Made by a program: the position numbers and the translations under genes. A stretch of 64,000 bases of DNA from Eulemur rufifrons (lineage: Eukaryota > Chordata > Mammalia > Primates > Lemuridae): the NCBI RefSeq assembly GCF_041146395.1, contig NC_090990.1:49521501-49585500 (forward strand). The letters run 5' to 3'. Under the pieces are notes generated by a model that saw only the letters and a program-made list of their open reading frames with translations, did not search any database and was not told the DNA's origin. Positions 63,366 to 64,000 of this stretch are shown here, one piece after another; the stretch's first letter is position 1, and the number at the start of each line of letters is the position of its first letter.

Positions 63366-64000
63366 TAGGTTATTAAATATGAAATGTCCGATTTCCTTAA
63401 GTACTAAGTTTGACAGTTTATATCTGACATTTCACTTTGACACTTCTTGTTTTATTTTTATTGTGAAGGTACCTCCTCATTCTTTCAAACGTATGGTTTG
63501 TCTTGTGATTATTTTTTTAGAGCAATTTTTGTGAAATCATGGACAAGTTGAAAATTCATATTACTTTCAAATATGAGTTCCATCGTGGAACCAATGCTGC
63601 ACAGACATCTTGAAATATCAGCGAAGTGTTTGGGAAGGACGTGGCTAATGAATACATGTCCGTGGTTTGAGAAGTTCTATTCTGGTGATTTTAGTCTTGA
63701 AAATGAGCCACATGGGTGACCTGAGACCAAGGTGGATAATGATGAGCTGAAAGCTGTAGTGGAAGCAAATCCATCTCAACCTATGCTGTGAAATAGTAGC
63801 AAGGTTTGACATTACTATTCCAACAATACTGGACCATTTGAAACAAATGGGCAAGGTAAAGAAGCTGGATAGATGGGTTCCACATGAATTAAACGAGTGT
63901 CAGAAGAAAAATCATCTTGAAACTTGCCCTTCTTTGCTGTCATGACATAAAGCTGAACCATTCCTACACTGTGTTGTTATGTGTGATGAAAAATGAGTTC
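63366..64000 (+). pseudogene. Decayed mariner transposase copy, cut by window edge
   Basis: From about 63366 the sequence has a mariner-like terminus (ttaggttattaaatatgaaa) and a 5' untranslated stretch, then an ATG at 63539 starting MDKLKIHITFKYEFHRGTNA. The N-terminal helix-turn-helix region is followed by recognisable segments in several frames: WFEKFYSGDFSLENEPHG, a DNELKAVVEA-like part, and ILDHLKQMGKVKKLDRWVPH then ELNECQKKNHLE, which is the mariner linker motif WVPHEL. Near the edge comes CDEK, the region of the first catalytic Asp. In-frame stops occur early (TGA after residue 24 and again about 19 codons on) and frame changes follow, so it is inactive. The rest of the element lies beyond the window. 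Confidence 0.85.

Larger units (their letters stand above)
51599..64000 (+). other. AK4: AK4 downstream intron, incomplete
   Basis: The sequence after the donor gtgagt at 51599 continues to the window edge without the next AK4 coding exon, which should begin by completing Gly89 and then read FPRTL. The interval holds an RPL7L1 retrocopy, a MaLR provirus, several SINE and LINE pieces, a Tigger-like element and a mariner copy. Intron status is inferred from the missing remainder of AK4. Confidence 0.85.

Overview
The window is mammalian nuclear DNA from a strepsirrhine primate, most likely a lemur and possibly a mouse lemur. Three things in the sequence point there. The Alu-type SINEs at 38471-38841 and 47255-47592 carry an extra A-rich segment of about 45 bp in the middle linker that I know only from lemur Alu copies. 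The young L1 end at 44979-45387 has the strepsirrhine-type 3' terminus ending in 'gtacccccataat'. A TTAA-flanked short piggyBac element lies at 31187-31459, and recent piggyBac activity is known from mouse lemur. The species call is inference.

One protein-coding locus is present: the 5' part of AK4 (adenylate kinase 4, plus strand). A CpG island (about 12245-14030) holds the promoter region and the first coding exon (coding part 13261-13405, residues 1-48 plus one base). A 38,073-bp intron follows (13406-51478), then the second coding exon (51479-51598, through codon 88 plus the first base of codon 89). The other coding exons (about 135 of about 223 residues) lie beyond the right edge. A clean 3' splice-site-like sequence at 13113-13131 suggests that the start-codon exon is preceded by a non-coding first exon in the island.

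Layout: 1-12.2 kb is upstream intergenic DNA made of old MIR and L2 fragments, Alus, an ERV1-type solo LTR (3995-4523) and a MER5-type hAT element. 12.2-14.0 kb is the CpG island and first coding exon. 13.4-51.5 kb is the large intron, filled with Alus, MIR, L2, L1 and CR1/L3, a solo MaLR LTR, an RPL14 retrocopy, an intact-ORF RPL7 retrocopy, a piggyBac MITE and a young truncated L1. From 51.6 kb on is the next intron: a long RPL7L1 retrocopy, a MaLR provirus with both LTRs, a Tigger/MER2-like element and, at the right edge, the start of a decayed mariner transposase copy.

All three ribosomal-protein retrocopies lie antisense to AK4. None forms a working system with AK4; they are L1-mediated insertions. 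Apart from the AK4 exons and the RPL7 copy I see no convincing coding sequence. I do not see an undescribed multi-gene system. The observations most worth checking are the intact RPL7 retrocopy, the piggyBac MITE, the lemur-type Alus, the mariner copy, and the regulatory motifs of the AK4 island.
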